A stretch of DNA of 64,000 nucleotides from Tubulanus polymorphus (GCF_964204645.1 NC_134035.1:884001-948000), one strand, 5' to 3'; counted from the stretch's first letter, positions 32,793-44,294 are shown. Notes: generated from the sequence alone by a model not told the origin. Program-made: numbers and translations.

Positions 32793-33495
32793 GTGAGGGT
32801 ACAGTCACAGAGCTCAGGCTGTATCAACTTTGGACCAAGCCAAGTGGTGACTGTACATAAATATTACACGAATTATTAGAAATTATTAAGTCATCAACCG
32901 TGAGTTTTGCTAATTAACCTTTACGCTTTGTTGATCCGGTCTCTCACTGTCCACTTCTGTTTCTCTTCCTTTGATAAACCCTTTTCCCATTGTCGTCTTC
33001 CCCTACGTTCCTCATACATATTATGCAGGAAAGATGAACCGCTCTCTGTGGACTGTTTATACATGTTTTTATGCATTTTATTGATGCGTTTTGTTTTTCT
33101 ACGACGACGACGGCTGTAAATGCGGCTCCCTAATATAGAATAGATAAGCTAGATGTTTAAAATTCATCATCCAACCCTGCGGCTGTATCCGAGTTACTTT
33201 TCATCAGCGACTACTTGAAGTTTAATATAACTCAAGAGGCAGTGTATTCGAAAACAGCCTGCGGGCGCGCGCATGATATATCTATGAAATTCATAGCGCT
33301 TGTTTTTCTTATATCGGCGTTTCACCTTTCATTTCATAACAGTAGATATTCCTGTATGTGATGTATCGTATGACATCGATATGTATCAATTGTTCGTCGT
33401 CGATTCATAATCAAACCATCGTTTCATTTTGCAAACTTTCTAATAGAGGTAGAGAGTCGAGACCCGATGACTCAATTGTAGTGCCTTAATCTAAA

Positions 33496-33610
33496 GAGCC
33501 GTGATCGTATGGAGATGATTTGGTCCGGGCCTAATTTGAGAGCGCGCTCACACGTAAACCTACGAAACAATGAGCCAAATTTTTCAAAAACGCAAGTGTG
33601 ATCTCGGCTT
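33496..33610. mobile_element. Family C MITE, internally deleted
   Basis: Both ends are present (AGAGCCGTGATCGTATGGAG and AGTGTGATCTCGGCT) but only about 115 bp remain. It lies 50 bp before the 41-bp tandem array. Confidence 0.55.
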
Positions 33611-33660
33611 AGTTTCATATTGTCATATGGGCTGCAGTACCAAAAAAGACAGCTGGCCCT

Positions 33661-34313
33661 AAATCTAAGCCTTGACTGTGCCACTGACCCCTGGAGGTCT
33701 AAAATCTAAGCCTTGACTGTGCCACTGACCCCTGGAGGTCTTAAATCTAAGCCTTGACTGTGCCACTGACCCCTGGAGGTCTTAAATCTAAGCCTTGACT
33801 GTGCCACTGACCCCTGGAGGTCTTAAATCTAAGCCTTGACTGTGCCACTGACCCCTGGAGGTCTAAAATCTAAGCCTTGACTGTGCCACTGACCCCTGGA
33901 GGTCTTAAATCTAAGCCTTGACTGTGCCACTGACCCCTGGAGGTCTTAAATCTAAGCCTTGACTGTGCCACTGACCCCTGGAGGTCTTAAATCTAAGCCT
34001 TGACTGTGCCACTGACCCCTGGAGGTCTTAAATCTAAGCCTTGACTGTGCCACTGACCCCTGGAGGTCTTAAATCTAAGCCTTGACTGTGCCACTGACCC
34101 CTGGAGGTCTTAAATCTAAGCCTTGACTGTGCCACTGACCCCTGGAGGTCTTAAATCTAAGCCTTGACTGTGCCACTGACCCCTGGAGGTCTTAAATCTA
34201 AGCCTTGACTGTGCCACTGACCCCTGGAGGTCTTAAATCTAAGCCTTGACTGTGCCACTGACCCCTGGAGGTCTTAAATCTAAGCCTTGACTGTGCCACT
34301 GACCCCTGGAGGT
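33661..34313 (+). repeat. 41-bp minisatellite, 16 near-identical copies
   Basis: The unit starts AAATCTAAGCCTTGACTGTG and continues CCACTGACCCCTGGAGGTCTT. Fifteen full units run from 33661 to 34275 and a sixteenth is cut at 34313. Units 1 and 5 end in A where the others end in T, which suggests a duplication of four units (164 bp). The units are otherwise almost identical, indicating recent expansion or homogenisation. There are no spacers, so it is not a CRISPR array, and the period is not a multiple of three. Confidence 0.95.
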
Positions 34314-34837
34314 TATAGAATGAAAATGGGTTCAGACATCTGCCCCCTCCCCCCGAATGGTTCAACATTGAGCGATTCTAGCGACCAAAAGACACGAAAT
34401 CTAGATGGCGCTCGGGAATGACATATCCGCTCGCGTATTTGCGACGAGAGAATATTTCGCAAAAATCCGTACGTATTCATTCGCGGTTGAGCGGGTAATG
34501 CAACTGATTTATTGTGAGTAATAGTGCCTTTATTGGTCCAGTGTGATGAAGTCATGTGTAAAATTGCGCGCGGATTTGTTGCAGACTGTTGTGCCAAACA
34601 AAGGTCATCATACGTGGTCTAAGTAGTCGGTGTGTTTGTATGGATTGTCATCGCTGACAGGGACCTTATTAACAAAATCTTTTGCTCAGCCATCTCTCTT
34701 CAGAAGAAACCGATTTGATGGCCACAGAATTCTAGAAATTCATCTCTCTCCGACTTGTCATTCTGGGAACCCGACTTGAATGGCATTTGAAAATCTTAGA
34801 AATAATGTTTCTCTGGTTCAATTTTCTCATATTGGTT
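34314..34837. other. Unique sequence, nothing recognised
   Basis: Contains a minus frame (34313-34597) without splice context. Confidence 0.35.
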
Positions 34838-35215
34838 CTAAGGCTTCCGTTATGAGACTCTTATGTTCATCATTGTCTGCCTATCCGTCTATTTGTATAT
34901 GTGTCTTTCTCAGCTTCGTGAATAGTGGGTCGATCTTGATGAAACTTTGGTACAATGTTAGTATAGGGGTCTAGTTGTGCAGTGTAAAGGATGATGCTCC
35001 ACCTAGTGGCAGAACTAGGAACTTAAAAATGTTTTTCAGTGACATAACCTTCTAAATGAACTGATAACGAAGGAATAGATTCAAAAAGTTGTCTTGACAA
35101 AATTCAACTATTGCCAGTAGATACGATATATTTGAAATGCAATGGGAACTAGCCTCATGCATACGTCGGAGACAACAGATACGAGCCTGAGCCCTAGAAC
35201 CATTGTCGCCTATGG
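34838..35215 (+). repeat. Dispersed repeat I, copy 2
   Basis: Matches 4540-4775 (AATAGTGGGTCGATCTTGA, TGAAAC, GGGGTCTAGTTG, AGAACTAGGA, GAGCCTGAGCCC, CGCCTATGGCTTGT) with about 130 bp extra before the last block. Confidence 0.5.
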
Positions 35216-35870
35216 CTTGTTTTCTACTCATATTTCACAAACTTTTCCCCCATTAAGCCGCAAATCATGACTATATCCGAGTTTGTCGGCTTTGTGACAA
35301 CGACTATCAGAATGCTAGGTTACAGTTTTTCATCATAAACAGCCGACGATAATAAAAGATTTTCATGTACCGTGTAAAATTATGAACGCTATTTCGCAAA
35401 AGTACACGGTTGTGGCGGGGACGGTTTTTTTTTTTTTGTAGCGGGTCACGTAGAGTGTTTCCTGCGCGAGGACTCCGGGCATTCAGCCGACGAACAATCG
35501 TCGACGTGGCGACACGCTGAAAATGACAATCCCGCATTGACCCGCGATAACAACCGCCGCATTAAACTCGGCGCGCACACAAAAAAACATTTCATACCCG
35601 CACAAAAGGTTAACGCCGACGAACGACGTAATAATATAACGAAATTCCAGCGCGTAAAATCCACGCTTTATTGGTAACACGATAAACCAATCGCTACGCG
35701 ACTTGCATGCGTAATTCGCTTTTGTCCGCGGCACAATGGTCGTAAAGAAATCGTACAGATTGACACTGAAATAACGGCCTAATGTACAATCGTGTATAAT
35801 AGTTCCAACGAAATTCAAAGCGTATCCTGTTTTGTATTCGCGGCGAGATGCGGTGGTACCCGTATAGAAT
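35216..35870. other. CpG-rich unique sequence
   Basis: Three overlapping minus frames (35307-35818) and no good splice pair. A poly-T run is at about 35427-35438. Confidence 0.35.
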
Positions 35871-36063
35871 GGGTCGACCGGTTACACAACGCGGGTCGAC
35901 CGGTTACACAACGCGGTTCGACCGGTTACACAACGTGGGTTGACCGGTTACACAACGTGGGTCGACCGGTTACACAACACGGGTCGACCGGTTACACAAC
36001 ATGGGTCGACCGGTTATATAATGCAGGTCGACCAGTTGCAAAACATCGAGTTGACTGGTTGTA
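35871..36063 (+). repeat. 22-bp minisatellite, about 9 copies
   Basis: The unit is GGGTCGACCGGTTACACAAC plus GC, GT or AC, at strict 22-bp steps from 35871. The last two or three units are degraded. Each unit contains the overlapping palindromes GTCGAC and ACCGGT. The open frame across it (35792-36064) repeats in step with the array and is not evidence of a gene. Confidence 0.93.
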
Positions 36064-36084
36064 GGGTTTTAACAATCTCCCTCT

Positions 36085-36170
36085 TGACTTAAGGGGCTTC
36101 CTCAGTAGGAAGGCCATCCTCCCCTGGCAGAGATTTGAACCTGATGGCTTCGAAACCCTGCCACACTCGT
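36085..36170 (-). repeat. tRNA-like (SINE-type) fragment
   Basis: On the minus strand GTGTGGCAGGGTTTCGAAGC is followed by CAGGTTCAAATCTCTGCC. The second word resembles a Pol III B box (GGTTCRANNCC). The A box is poor and no cloverleaf can be closed, so it is at most a decayed tRNA-derived fragment. Confidence 0.3.
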
Positions 36171-36790
36171 CCGGATGCGCAGTTTAGATGATGTCATAAT
36201 TAGCCAATCAGATATTCCATTTCATTTGAGCCTGTTCAGTATTCGATGTGAACTTTTTTGAATGTTAGAAATTAAGTTTAGAAATCGCGCTTTTCCTCCT
36301 CGTGCGTTTCGACGGATTCTATTTCCGTTTCGGGCGCGCTTTGTTACTGAGGTGTTTTGTTCTGTCCTCGATTGTGGACAGTAAGTTGGCGACGACGACG
36401 AGGACGACTTCGTCATTGTTGACCAATCATCCATCATAATACTTGTCGACCGATATTTGAGTAAAGATGGAGCCGACTATCGTCTATCGCGCGTAATCGG
36501 TCAACGTTCATTCGATAATCGTGTTTGTTTTATGATCACGTCTCCTCTCTCTCTCACGTGTCCATTTAGACTGACAAGTTCGTCACATGAATTATTCTAT
36601 CTCGATACTGTATATGAACTCAGTTCGCTCGGTTGTCACTTTGTAAATTGTAGCCAAAATGATGGATCCATCTCTTGATCTCTTTTCTACACAAACTATC
36701 GCGCTCTCCTCCACTGCGAAAACACCGTCTGCCCACGAGATTCGCGAGTGCCGATTTAGTTCTACCATATGAGTTATATTTCTACTCCAG

Positions 36791-36867
36791 TATTGTTGAA
36801 GGATATTATATTTTGCACAAAGTTTGGGCTGCTGCTGATGCAACTGAATCTCGGGCGCGTTTGCAGA
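36791..36867 (+). CDS. Candidate 77-nt internal exon
   Basis: A strong acceptor (GTTATATTTCTACTCCAG, ending at 36790) and a donor AGA/GTAAAA (36868) bound 77 nt. With one completing base the frame reads IVEGYYILHKVWAAADATES then RARLQ. With two it reads LLKDIIFCTKF... and also stays open. The first has the look of a beta strand, and V-x-G-Y-Y-I resembles the C strand of fibronectin type III domains, but this is only a resemblance. A 104-codon minus frame (36592-36906) overlaps and cannot be excluded. Confidence 0.3.
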
Positions 36868-37497
36868 GTAAAATACATTTTTATATTGTAGAAAATCCCA
36901 CAACAACTAACAACGAAAAAATGATATTTAGTCCGAAAATGTTTCCTTGTTAGTATGTGAGCTTTAGATATTGTAATGATAATCTTCAGGAATACTGAGT
37001 TACAACAGAAATTATGGAATATATAAAATCCTGAACAGACGATACTGATCAAGTATTCAAAAGCGATACAAACTAAGGGGAAATTAACATAGAACATAGT
37101 TACAAGCTAAACAGATTAAAGAGGAGCAAACTAGGGGGGGGGGGTGGGGTAATACAATAGTGAATATAGATATGGATTTAAATCAAATGATAGATATCAA
37201 AGTGACGATTCGAACTAAAAACAAAAATTGAATTTCAATTCATCGAATGAAACTTCGTTTGATGATAACCAGGAGTCGATAGATTATAGTCGATCAATCA
37301 AACGACTTTAGTCAAAGAAAAGATCATTGATTTTGTATAAAAAAAAGAAACATTTCTCAACAACTTCAATAAATCTGCAGCCCGCGAACCACTCCACCCC
37401 ATTCAGACTGGTTCACGCATTATTACGTCGCATATTATGACAACTACAATTATTAAATAGAATTGTATATATCGGTGGTGGTGTTGGTACGAGCTGT
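36868..37497. other. AT-rich unique sequence with a poly-G run
   Basis: The G-rich run 37134-37149 (with one T) has G-quadruplex potential. Nothing else is recognised. Confidence 0.4.
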
Positions 37498-37551
37498 ATG
37501 AATAATCGTTTGTCGTCGTTCTGCGAGAGACTGGACAAGTACCGGAATCGG
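37498..37551 (+). CDS. Weak candidate first coding exon
   Basis: An ATG at 37498 begins 18 open codons (MNNRLSSFCERLDKYRNR) ending exactly at a near-consensus donor CGG/GTAAGTAT. The frame is also open upstream for about 22 codons. The start context is poor (T at -3). The donor is one of the best in the window; the coding call is weak because the segment is short. Confidence 0.22.
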
Positions 37552-38215
37552 GTAAGTATTATGAATCTGTCAACCGGGGCCCCATCGACTCGGCGTCGTA
37601 GCCGCGAGCGATCGTGGTCAATTGTTGGCCGGCGTCCATTCTTGCGCGCTCGTTCAAAATGATAGATAGCGTACAATGAGACATTGTTGAGTGTCGAACG
37701 TGTAGATTTTCGGCGTTTCGACGACGAATTGACGAACACTTGAACGACGACGCCGCCGTCAACTCATTCCGCGTCGCGCTATTACTATATGTACATAATC
37801 GTGAGGCCCCTCGAGTCTCGGCGCGCCGTGTTTGGCGTGTGTACATTTCATTGTGCGTTCGTTGTTGTAAAAGCCATCTCGCGCCATCGCTCGGTACCGG
37901 TACCCGTCGCCTAGTATTAGAACGATGACAAGTGCTTATTGTCTGAGATCGAATACATTTCAGTTTCGTTAACTGTTCTTCATTATCACAGTCAGTCTAA
38001 TGTTAGTCAGGTTTTGTGCAAAAGTTCCCCCCGAAATTGTGGCTTCCCCGTTAAGACTGCAGTTACATCAATCAATTTTATTTGTGGGTTTAGAAATATG
38101 AGGTGTTACTGAAGGTGTGATCCCTTCATAACTGATTCGAATAAGTTAAAGTTATAAGTTAGGTAAACTTGTTTATTTGCGCTATAATAATGTATAGTAG
38201 CTTCATTCACCTTGA

Positions 38216-38300
38216 TAACTGGAACATTTTCTTTCATATTTCAATGAAATTGTTTTGCGAATATTTCATCTTGTTACTGATAGCACTTTATGGAGGTTTT
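38216..38300 (+). repeat. Dispersed repeat J, copy 2
   Basis: Matches 18421-18500: GGAACATTTTCTTTCATATT, then TCAATGAAAT, TTGTTACT and TAGCACTTT in order. Confidence 0.45.
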
Positions 38301-38930
38301 ATTGAATAGCCTTGAAAATACCCTGTGTCTACCCCCGCACCTGTCTGTGGTGCCGTCATTTTAGCAATGTAAAACTTCATTCAGTGTAGATCGAGTTGAA
38401 AAAGTTGTAGCCGAAAATAACGCAAACAACGATGTCGACGCCGTCAATGGCTGTCTAGTAGTGTTTGTTGGGAAAGTTGTAGCACGCGGCGGAGTTGTAG
38501 AGTTCAACTTATCATCGGCATCAACAATACCGAGTTATGTCCATTGTCAGTTATAGACCGGCGGTTTGCCTCTAAAAAGTTCTGTTTAGCGCATGTGGTT
38601 TTGTTTATCTTCTTGTAAAGATATTCCCCGCATGAGATTTGATATAATCGCAAAAATTGCTTAGTCGCTCCGCGCGCTTCCGTGTGCTCGCAGCGATCTA
38701 TGAGGTGAGCGCGGTTTTTTTGCGATGCGAGGCATTTTAGCGTGTTTTTAAGCGGCTCTCTCGTGCGCCACGGCAGGGTCTACGCGGAACACAATTGGCT
38801 AAGGAGGAGCGCTCAGTTAGAATATCGGTTTACCGCAGCAGCGGCTAGCATTAATTGACATCTGTAAAACCTTTTAGTCGACAGTAACTGAAGAAGCCCC
38901 GGTAACACAATGAGCATTAACTGATATTCA

Positions 38931-39116
38931 TTACCGTCTGTTTCTCGACTTTTGTTGTTGAATATGTTCCATTACCAACAATGAGAGATGAGAATAACCC
39001 GTAATCAAGATCACTTTCCTCGTTCCGGCGCTGCGGGTCAAAAGTTTTTCATAGGCCGTTTTATCGATAACAAAGTACGAGATACAAGGAGATACAAGGC
39101 GTATAGGCCTAGTTGA
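38931..39116 (-). CDS. Candidate terminal exon, minus strand
   Basis: On the minus strand CATGTCTGACAAATATTCAG precedes an open frame of 61 codons ending in TAA. The peptide reads STRPIRLVSPCISYFVIDKT, then AYEKLLTRSAGTRKVILITG, then a GlnGln-rich basic end. KVILITG has the shape of a beta strand followed by a glycine turn, but no family can be named. The frame is open further upstream to 39155. A donor-like TTG/GTAATG lies inside. Confidence 0.27.
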   Translation of the reverse strand, partial: STRPIRLVSPCISYFVIDKTAYEKLLTRSAGTRKVILITGYSHLSLLVMEHIQQQKSRNRR

Positions 39117-39239
39117 CTGAATATTTGTCAGACATGATGGGAAATTCTTATTCATATTATTTGGGATTTACATCTCCATCCATTCGTGGGTCATTGCATC
39201 CATCTGAATGTTGATGAAAGTTGATGAACATTTCAGGAG

Positions 39240-39450
39240 CGCATGCAGGTGATTTAACCCAAGTCAAATTTGGCCCATGACTAATTAGAGAGTGCAGTAA
39301 ACCTCTCACTAAATACTAAACAATGCTTAATCAAAGCAAAGTGAATCACTTCCAGAACCAGCTGCAATTCACATACAATTCTTTGACCCATACTAGAATT
39401 TGGCTCTGGCCTGGTCTGACGTTTTTGGTCAGTCTAAACAGAAAAGATAC
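39240..39450. mobile_element. Family C MITE, ends decayed
   Basis: Contains AGTCAAATTTGGCCCATGAC, ACTAAACAATGCTTAATCAA, CACTTCCAGAACCAG and GGCCTGGTCTGACG in family order. Neither AGCCGCGATC end is intact. Confidence 0.55.
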
Positions 39451-39514
39451 GGACCCATCTGTGGGTCTGTGGTGCGAGCCGCGTGAATGAGTGGCGCCGG
39501 CCCAATTTAGTCCA

Positions 39515-39605
39515 TGCGTGATTTTGGCTATCAACCGATTTGAAACCCTGGTATAGGAAGCTCTTCCATCAGCACAATGCGCTGTCTGTTCAACCATTGG
39601 ATACA
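39515..39605 (-). repeat. tRNA-like (SINE-type) fragment
   Basis: On the minus strand ATGGTTGAACAGACAGCGC is followed about 40 nt later by CCAGGGTTTCAAATCGGTTG. The second word resembles a Pol III B box. No closed cloverleaf; class uncertain. Confidence 0.3.
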
Positions 39606-40052
39606 CCACATGGTGTAAATATTGTTGTGTAAGAATTACCCGTAGTAAACACAGGTAAGAGAGAAGAGTTTATAGAAGACAACTGCGTTGTGTATGTGTG
39701 TGTACTGGGGCATTAGTCAGAAGTTGTTTACTACACTTCACCTGCCACATCAAAAGCCGTTCCCATTCATCTGCCCTGAATTCATTGTCGTCGAAGATAA
39801 ATGAAGTTCCTGTTCTGAGGGGCCCAGAGAGTTGAGAGGCGAATATAAAAATGAAAGGTAGTTTAAAGTTCTTTGTTTATTCTAGACGTTTATGGTCTTG
39901 AGATAATAGAAGTTAGATCTGTAAACATTCTTAGGATTTCTCTGGGATTTTCGAAGTGAAGGGTCCTAGAACTGCAAGCCATCATCTCTCGCTGATTATG
40001 CAATCTTGTGTGGATAAAAGTACAACATTCCTGAACATAGATGACTGCACAA

Positions 40053-40262
40053 AGCCCGTGATTGCCGGGAGATGATTTGGCCCGATCTCTAATTTGGCCC
40101 GGATTCTGCCCGAATCAGGCCACACAGACCACTCCATTGATACTAAACAATGCTTAAACAAAGTTAAGGGAGTCATTTCCGGAACCAGTTGCAATTCACA
40201 AACGCAATCATTCGACCCTTACTAAAATTTGGCTAGGGCCTGGTATGGGCATATTTGGTTGT
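40053..40262. mobile_element. Family C MITE
   Basis: The left end AGCCCGTGATTGCC is decayed. Internal words TGATACTAAACAATGCTTAA, TTTCCGGAACCAGTTGCAA and GGGCCTGGTATGGGC match the family. Confidence 0.6.
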
Positions 40263-42450
40263 TCTTGACCAAATTTGGACCGGGCCAGAATGTGCTATGG
40301 CATATTGTATGGACATATTTTGACCCAAGTTACCATCCGTCAACGGATCAGGTCAAGGTATTCAGTATCAAACTCTGCGCTCGTACCTGTCTCTCTCCTC
40401 ATTTTTCGAAGGTATTCAGTACCAGTTTACAGTTTACAGTTTTGCTCAACGATAAATACAATTGAACAGCACAAAATGTATAAATTCAGTTCATATTATA
40501 CAAATACTAATAATTAATATGATAACAATAATTTCAAGCGAAGGCTGGTAAGCATTTGTTTAAAAAATATAGATAACTTGATCAAAGTTTTTCTGTTTGA
40601 ATTAAGTCGCAGCTGTAGGGTAAGATCAGTTGGGTGTCGCCAATACTTACTCCCCGCTCGTACTGTCTCTCTGTCCTCGACTGGGCTGCGATGTTGAATG
40701 AGACTGTTTTGTTTTAGATCAGTCGTGTAATCGCTCGTAGTAACACTGGTGTGTATAGTTGTTGTAACAATGTTTTCATGCACAATGACGACAACAACGA
40801 CAATGCGATTAACCGACGAATCCAAACTCGATTAAGTCGACGAATGTTCGTAGTTTTTATGCGTCTGTTCCGTCCAAAAATTGAATTAACGACCGACAAC
40901 GTATCGTTGGCTCGTTAATCGAATTCCGCGATGGCCGCCGTTTTCGACGCTTTGTCCGTTGTTGTGTTCGGAGAGGAGTTTTTATTTATTTCTCGTTTTA
41001 GAAATTCGATCCTCGTTCAACGTTGTTGTAATTTTTAGATGATCCAAGAATGTTTGCAGGTCGAAATTTTAAAGTGCCTTTTTATTTTTTTTCTCTGTAT
41101 CAAAATTTTCCTGTAGTTACCACCCCAAATACACAATAGCTATTTTTCCTAAATATATAACCTATGTTTCTTGACTAAATGCCTCTCAGAGATGCTCTAA
41201 AAGGATAGTGAAATTTCAGAATTTTGCTGATACGCCTTTCCGCCCTAAATTAAGAATATACGCCCTTTTTATTGGTCGACATGGTCACAACATGCCCCTG
41301 GATCACCCCTGTTTTGTGAGACGAAGTCAGGTGTATACTTCAAGCAGTCCCCACGCCAGCAGGCCTAAAGTTTACCCCAAGAAATATCTGAAATATCATC
41401 CAATAGAATTGCCCCCCACCAAGAATGAAATAATAGGTATGTCGTATTAAATGTTCAGATCGTCGGTCTTTATAAAATTGTGAATGTGCGAAGTGGTGCG
41501 AGTTCCAGGCTGCAAGTGATACTTTCATTACAAATACGAATCCATTATTCGACTCTCATTTCAGCTCGGCACGTAGGAGTGAATAACAGAACGCTCGTAA
41601 CGAAAGAAATCTCACTTTCCCACTCTCTTGTTAAGTCGTAGTCGACAGCGACGATGGAGAGGGGAAAAAAAAGAAAAACTTTTCAATTAAAATTCGAGCG
41701 CAGCTGAAAGCGTATTATCACTCCTTTACGGTAAACAAAGGCAATTAAAACGCGTCGTGGAAATCTGGCGGGAGATAAAGCTCCCCCATTGAAAACGGTA
41801 ACTATACAGCTCATTAAAACGCTACAATAATAATGACTTGTTCGACGATGTTTAAAACGCGCGCGGGTGCGAATCGGGAGAAAAATTGAAAAATCTGCGC
41901 GGAATCATAAAACGTGCGAATGGTGCGATTTCGCGGCAGATGCGTTCGCGGCGTAATTGCCTAAATCGACTGATGTTCCGTGTCAAATTTTACGAAGCGA
42001 ACCCCGGTCGACTCGAACGACGACGATAGAATGCTTTTACTGTTAATTGTACGGAAGAATAACGGAATAACGGCCGCCGTGGTAACGTTTCCGAAACTAC
42101 GAATTTAATGAGCGTCGGGTTTTTAAATAATCGTTCGTTCACGATCGAGTCGCGGCGATATTGAAAACGAGCGTCGCTGCGACGACGACGTTTTAGGTTG
42201 AATTGTTCATTAAGCGACGAGGACGAACAAAACGAGGTGTCGTTTACTGCGACGGTGGCAAAGTTTTTACGACGATCGCGATCGTTTGTCAAGAGTACGT
42301 ACTTTTACTACTCTACGTGAGAGAGAATGAAATCATCGCCTGCGCTCTGAATTAAATAATTGCCGCGATGTAATTATCTCTGATTTCGAACTGAACGCAC
42401 CGTAGAAAGATTCGTCCATAAAAAACTACTGATTTTGTTTTGTTAAGTTA
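40263..42450. other. Unique sequence, no confident gene
   Basis: T-rich stretch 41060-41300 loosely shares AGTGCCTTTT words with 30600-30680. The CpG-rich block 41860-42300 carries a 100-codon minus frame rich in Arg and Ser, with no splice pair. Confidence 0.35.
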
Positions 42451-42707
42451 AAGCCACGACGATCGTATGAGCATTTTTGTGGCCCATGCCAAAGAACATC
42501 GGACCAGGTCTGAGCCAAATTTCAGCTTGTGTCTGATTATTGCGCTTGAATTGCAACTGGTTCCAGAATTGATTAACTTCGCTTTGTTTAAGCATTGTTT
42601 AGTATCGACTGAGTGGTTCACGTGTGAATGCCTTCTCTAATTAGACACGGACCAAATTTTACTCAGGCCTGATCCGTGCCAATTTGGCCCGTCTCTGTGT
42701 GTTCACC
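42451..42707. mobile_element. Family C MITE
   Basis: Contains AAGCCACGACGATCGTATGA, GCAACTGGTTCCAGAATTGA, TTTGTTTAAGCATTGTTTAG and GGCCTGATCCGTGCC. The right AGCCGCG end is lost. Confidence 0.62.
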
Positions 42708-43125
42708 TCTTTTTAGTTCTTCGAGATCCACCCCCTTTTAAAAAATTCCCCCCTAACATTAACTTCTATTACGTTTGTTTTATGGTGCGTTATTTTATTT
42801 GAAAGACCGCAAACGGTGTCCATTAAAAAGTATCTCGCAGCTGAATTTAGAATTAGAGGTAACATTACCTTCTCATCTCATTCAGCTGATGAGATGTTAT
42901 TGCAAGGTGTTACTGGTAATTTCTGTTATTTCATTAGCGAGACCGATGAGTAGTGCACCGCGAGAGCAATAGAAATGTTTATTACTTTTGAATAAAGAAT
43001 AGTCGAGCTGTTAAAACTAATGCTATTTTTTTTCCGCCCATCAAATTCCCTTACATTTACGGTGGAATGACTCACAGTCCCACTTATCTATTTCCCAACT
43101 GCCATTATTTGGCCAAAATCTAGTA

Positions 43126-43411
43126 AGCCGCGATCACAAGAGTGTTTTAGTGCCCCAGGACTAACTTGGCCCGGAACAACTGTTCATACAGGTGCCAAAT
43201 GGGCCCGTGTCTGTTCGGCCCAAATTTAGCTTGACCAAAAACTTTTGACCAGTCCCCAGCCAAATTTTAGCACTGGTCAAATTATTGACTGGAGGTGACT
43301 CACTTTGTTTGAGCATTATTATTTAGTAATGACTGAGTGGTTTACGTGTGAAATTTGATCGGGGCCTGATCCGTGCCAAATCGTCTCCGTGTGATCATGT
43401 GATCGCGGCTA
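43126..43411. mobile_element. Family C MITE, both ends intact
   Basis: The ends AGCCGCGATCACAAGAG and ATGTGATCGCGGCT are inverted repeats. The subterminal TTGGCCCGGAACAACTGTTC and internal TTGACCAGTCC, TTTGTTTGAGCATT and GGGGCCTGATCCGTGCC are in family order. Length 285 bp. No duplicated target site of more than 2 bp is evident. Confidence 0.72.
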
Positions 43412-43774
43412 TAGAAAAAAGATAAAAAAGCAGTTTTTCAGCTGGCTTCTGTCATCCAATCTCCTTTCACTTGCGTGCTAAGATTGTGTTTTTATTTTCT
43501 TTTTTAGGTAAGCATAGTTGAAGTAGATCATATGAAACACGGCTAAAAGAACTAACTGTGTTTTGAAACAGAAAAAATGAATGAGTTATGAAAGCAAGGA
43601 GAAGGCAGATAAGTCGGTTCTGTCCTTGCGGAGATGTTTCCGTAAGTTTTTGAATAGATCGCAGGTTTGTAAACAACAATGATCCCATGGCCAGGTATAA
43701 CATAAAAACAGGGTATGGAATTTTTTATTTCTTAGTTTATTTTTATTTTTTTTTTATTTTTTATTTCATTATTA

Positions 43775-43975
43775 CCTAGTAGCTCTTCATTTCAAGCCAA
43801 GTGTGCTAGCCACTAGACTGCCAAGCTACTCTAGCTGACAGTTGTAGTAAGGAAGTTTGATTAGAACGGGAGTGAGCCGCAAAACCTTGAATTGTGAAAC
43901 CCTGCTCGAATCACAAGCCTCTGGCATGCCACCCCTCTGTCCTAACCACTAGTTCGCCGAGCTGTGACTGATTTT
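43775..43975 (-). repeat. Two tRNA-like modules in tandem (SINE-type)
   Basis: On the minus strand, module one has CTAGTGGTTAGGACAG (A-box-like) and, 35 nt on, TTGTGATTCGAGCAGGGTTT (B-box-like). About 90 nt later module two has TCTAGTGGCTAGCACACTTG followed by GCTTGAAATGAAGAGC. Both resemble the tRNA-derived head of SINEs. Neither folds into an intact tRNA, so these are not tRNA genes. Confidence 0.42.
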
Positions 43976-44131
43976 GCTTACAATACTCTATCATTCTCTG
44001 AATATGTGAGTTTCAATTCCGTAAATTTAATACCTCATATCCGCAAGTCTACAATAAGTGCGCACACTTTCGAACAAATAACAGAACTTGTCAATAACTG
44101 ATTTATGTGTAGCTTATGTTTTCCGAAACAG

Positions 44132-44294
44132 ATGCAACAAGCTATATTCCAACAATGAGTGCCAGTTGGCGGCAGGAAAGGCGCGATTGATTTATGAGCA
44201 TTGTTTGGTCATTATGACGTCAGAATTAGAAAAAAATTCAATCTCCAACATTGCGGAACAACATACTTACCTGTACCTACACCCACAATCATAA
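44132..44294 (+). CDS. Candidate terminal exon, 53 codons
   Basis: The acceptor TAGCTTATGTTTTCCGAAACAG ends at 44131. With one completing base the frame is open for 53 codons to TAA: CNKLYSNNECQLAAGKARLI, then YEHCLVIMTSELEKNSISNI, then AEQHTYLYLHPQS. Another frame closes after eight codons. Composition is moderate, so the open frame is not simply a CpG effect. No family is recognised and no AATAAA follows closely (ATAAAATAG only). Confidence 0.35.

Noticed and set aside
33661-34313. Regular direct repeats as a CRISPR array
   Set aside because: Units are contiguous with no variable spacers, and the DNA is eukaryotic.
35792-36064. Open frame with periodic VTQHGSTGYTTW-like residues
   Set aside because: The periodicity follows from the 22-bp minisatellite.
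36592-36906. 104-codon minus frame as the main gene call here
   Set aside because: The overlapping plus-strand segment 36791-36867 has the better acceptor and a donor; the minus frame has no clear donor before its stop. It stays possible.
40514-40825. 103-codon minus frame
   Set aside because: Composition is dominated by Val/Ile/Thr from GTT/ACA runs; no splice context.
43775-43975. tRNA genes
   Set aside because: A- and B-box-like words are present, but no acceptor stem or cloverleaf closes; called a SINE-type repeat instead.
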